A DNA stretch of 64,000 bases, taken from assembly GCA_029379385.1 (NCBI GenBank), contig CM055610.1:18501422-18565421 (forward strand). Direction: 5' to 3'. The first letter of the stretch is position 1. Each line of letters begins with the position of its first letter. The stretch comes from Quillaja saponaria (taxonomy: Eukaryota; Streptophyta; Magnoliopsida; Fabales; Quillajaceae). Position numbers and translations under genes: made by a program. Under the pieces are notes generated by a model, which saw only the letters and a list, made by a program, of their open reading frames with translations, made no database searches and had not been told where the DNA came from. Of this stretch, positions 61,665 through 64,000 are shown piece after piece.

Positions 61665-64000
61665 CTATCTGAGCATGCTGCAGGACAAGTGCCAATTTGG
61701 TCCCATCTTGCTTGAGGCAGGGTTGGTCAGCTCATCTGAAACTTTAGCGAGTGAGCGATACTGCAACTTTACACTCTCTGCATTGTCCAATGTCTTCACC
61801 ACATACCTGTAGACGAGTCTTCTATCAGCATTAACCAAAAGTTTAACTTGGTTATTTCCAATGGAGAACTTCAGGTATACAATAGAACTGGTTCTTTCTA
61901 CCATACCAAGTTTCCATTCCCTTTTATTTAAATGATGAAACCTATCTATTAAATAAAATTTACACATCCTGCAAAACATATCCTCTGAGACTAGGCAACT
62001 AAATGTCTGAATATCATTCCAAAGTTAACATTCGTGTAGAACGAAATCACCCCCAAAAGAGTAATTGTCATGATCAAGTTTCATATTTGAATACATCATC
62101 TACCGCACATATCAGTTCCAGAAAGCACTGAAGATGCATCAACTTAAATTTTGAGTTGGTTGTCTTGGGGTGTGAATGTTGATTAGGATTTGTTGGAAGC
62201 TTCTCAAAATCTTAGTTGAGCAATCAAATTGTTAATTCCATTAAATCTAAAACTTTTATACAATAGACTGTTAATTTCTTAATTATGATACTAAAAGTAC
62301 TACATAATTATAGCATTGGTGAGATCTCAGTCCACCACCACAACATTTGACTTCACCGTGCCATTCATATGGGTCAATGATCATTTCTATGTTTACTACA
62401 CTAATGAAGAGATAATTCTCATACCACAAAGTTTCAACTCAATGACCGGAGAAAAGAAGAGTGACTAACCACCCATTCAAGCATTGTGTTGTTACAACAG
62501 CTTCACGTCCAACAAAACGCTGGGGTGTTCTCTTGTTCCCCTGATCCAATTTGCCACTCTTTATTATCTTTCAACAATGAACAGCAATTTACAAGCAAGT
62601 GTGTGAGTTTGCTATATATACCTTTATGATAACCCGGTCTGTCACAGCAAAAGGAAATTGAACACCTCTACCCCTAGGAGGTTCCATGAGAGTTGAAACA
62701 CCATAATTACACTTGTCCTACAATACAATATTTATTTAGAAAAATGAGAAGAAATATCAGTGTGAATATAGAGGCAGCCCCAGGTGGGATAGCTGTCCAC
62801 TCTATGCCAGACAGCTTGATGAACTAGGAAAGAGGAGTAGACAAAGCATGATAAGAAAAGTTGTAAGATAACAAGGAGTGGATTTACCCACTTGATCTTA
62901 TTTGAAAAGATATATAAGAAAGAGACCAAACAATGAGATGCTAATTCTCCTCTTTTCTCTCTCTGTGTGGAGTCTCGGTAATTTTGAGTTATGAAAATGA
63001 CACACCTGATCAAGTCTTTCTTCTTCTTTTGGAGGAACGGGAAAACTGTGACTCTTCTTCACGATGAAATGCCTGCACAGCAGCTCGAAGTGCTGATATG
63101 TATGGCCAAAAAATAAACATAAAAAGAATCAGTAAAATTACTCCACTTGGAAGTTGGAAGATACGGCCAACACCTTCCCAACCCAACCCCATCAACAACC
63201 ATGGAAGAAAAACATTATGAGGTGCAACATAATATTACTCAACTTAGGGTTCATATCTTTCTTGACATCTTTAGAGTAATAACTAACCCAATAGCTTAGG
63301 TATTTCCTTTTATTTAAGCCTGCCATATTCTTAAGGAAATAGTCACAGCATTCGAATTAATTTTTCATCAAATTACTTTTAGAGTGTTGGCACAGTAGAT
63401 TATGTTCCATACTTCCAATTTCAAATTTGGTTTAAATTCCTTCCATCCTGAATTTTATTTAATATCATTAGCATCAATATGACTTCAAAATATCATGCAT
63501 TCACTCAAATAAGAAAACTGAAATTCATAAGAAGTCTTTAGCAGCATTTAGGAATCCATGTCATCTTGAAAACAAGCTCTACTAATTTAATAGCAAAAAA
63601 CCTAACAAGTACACTACTTTAAGATTTTGATGGGTTGATGTGTTCATGACAACTTTGGAACCAGGAACAAGGGTTGCTCTTGAAATAAAGCGAAATGTAC
63701 ATACAAGAGAACCTACATGCAAGAAATGCTTAGACTAAGAATTGCAACTGAAATTTGTGACATAAAAACTAGAGCTTATTTATTTAAAGACCTGAATTTC
63801 AATTCAAAATTCTTATGGGATTAACTTCTACTTACATAGATTTGGAGAGACTGAATCCTCTGATATGGATTGAGAACAAGTGCAACAAGCTTTCTGAAAA
63901 TGCATTACATAACATTTAAAGTAAAACCATTCGATAACCATGATCACAATACTTACTTTACAGGTACACTGCAGAAACCAATTATAGACCCAAAAAACAA
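61665..64000 (-). CDS. 3' part of an unknown conserved-looking gene (truncated by window edge)
   Basis: Exons on the minus strand with consistent phases: ~64000-63958 (partial), 63893-63836, 63092-63006, 62717-62622, 62558-62470, 61806-61665. The peptide reads ...CSVPVK, KLVALVLNPYQRIQSLQIYH, FELLCRHFIVKKSHSFPVPP, KEEERLDQDKCNYGVSTLME, PPRGRGVQFPFAVTDRVIIK, SGKLDQGNKRTPQRFVGREA, VVTTQCLNGWYVVKTLDNAE, SVKLQYRSLAKVSDEL and ends NWHLSCSMLR. I do not recognise a named family. A Cys-His pair (LLCRHF) and a basic/proline-rich middle are visible; the last ~90 residues look like a small globular domain (R-F-V-G-R-E-A to V-K-L-Q-Y-R-S-L). The 5' part lies beyond 64000, and the first listed exon is the least certain. 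Confidence 0.65.

Noticed and set aside
1..64000. CRISPR array, phage or bacterial operon
   Set aside because: Nothing of this kind is present; gene structure is that of a plant nuclear genome.
1..64000. tRNA or rRNA genes
   Set aside because: I looked for tRNA A/B boxes and rRNA-like blocks and saw no convincing candidate; a tRNAscan run would be decisive.

Overview
The window is nuclear DNA of a flowering plant, most likely a core eudicot. It is AT-rich. Its genes have many short introns with GT..AG borders, and the families are plant-specific: alpha-expansin, HAK/KUP K+ transporter, ATL RING-H2 ligase, chalcone-isomerase-like protein, group I bZIP, and CEP and IDA-like peptide precursors. 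The snRNA promoters are of the plant USE + TATA type, and there is a nuclear insert of plastid ndhF. I cannot name the species.

Layout. 1-8.9 kb is mostly intergenic. It holds a MITE-like element with ~90-bp terminal inverted repeats (849-1535), a second repeat copy (2182-2779), an IDA-like peptide precursor on the minus strand (3908-4238), a group II CEP peptide precursor (7517-7783) and the ndhF fragment (8584-8888). 11.26-15.94 kb is a complete nine-coding-exon KUP2/SHY3-type potassium transporter (790 aa). 17.87-18.38 kb is a broken GNAT acetyltransferase. 19.07-22.76 kb is a tandem duplication carrying U2-U5-U2-U5 snRNA genes, each with its own USE, TATA box and 3' box. 23.52-28.30 kb is the MCM-binding protein gene (ETG1/MCMBP, 14 exons, 594 aa) with E2F sites in its promoter. 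29.56-30.58 kb is an alpha-expansin (minus).

36.48-39.63 kb is a group I bZIP gene (minus) whose reading frame is broken twice. 41.84-42.43 kb is an ATL-type RING-H2 ligase. 44.25-46.14 kb looks like a solo LTR. 46.41-48.34 kb is a type IV chalcone-isomerase-like gene (CHIL, 209 aa, minus) whose start codon appears to be split by an intron. 50.47-51.25 kb is a DUF7804-like gene with three frame breaks. 52.5-52.8 kb is a decayed LINE reverse transcriptase. 55.56-60.34 kb is a seven-exon gene for a plant nuclear-looking protein of unknown function (606 aa). 61.67-64.0 kb is the 3' part of another unknown minus-strand gene that runs off the window.

The genes do not form one pathway. The notable themes are the snRNA cluster, the two secreted-peptide precursors about 3 kb apart, E2F control of MCMBP, two probable GC-AG introns, and a recurring pattern of single-base (+1) frame breaks in otherwise well preserved coding sequence. 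That pattern could be real decay or assembly error.
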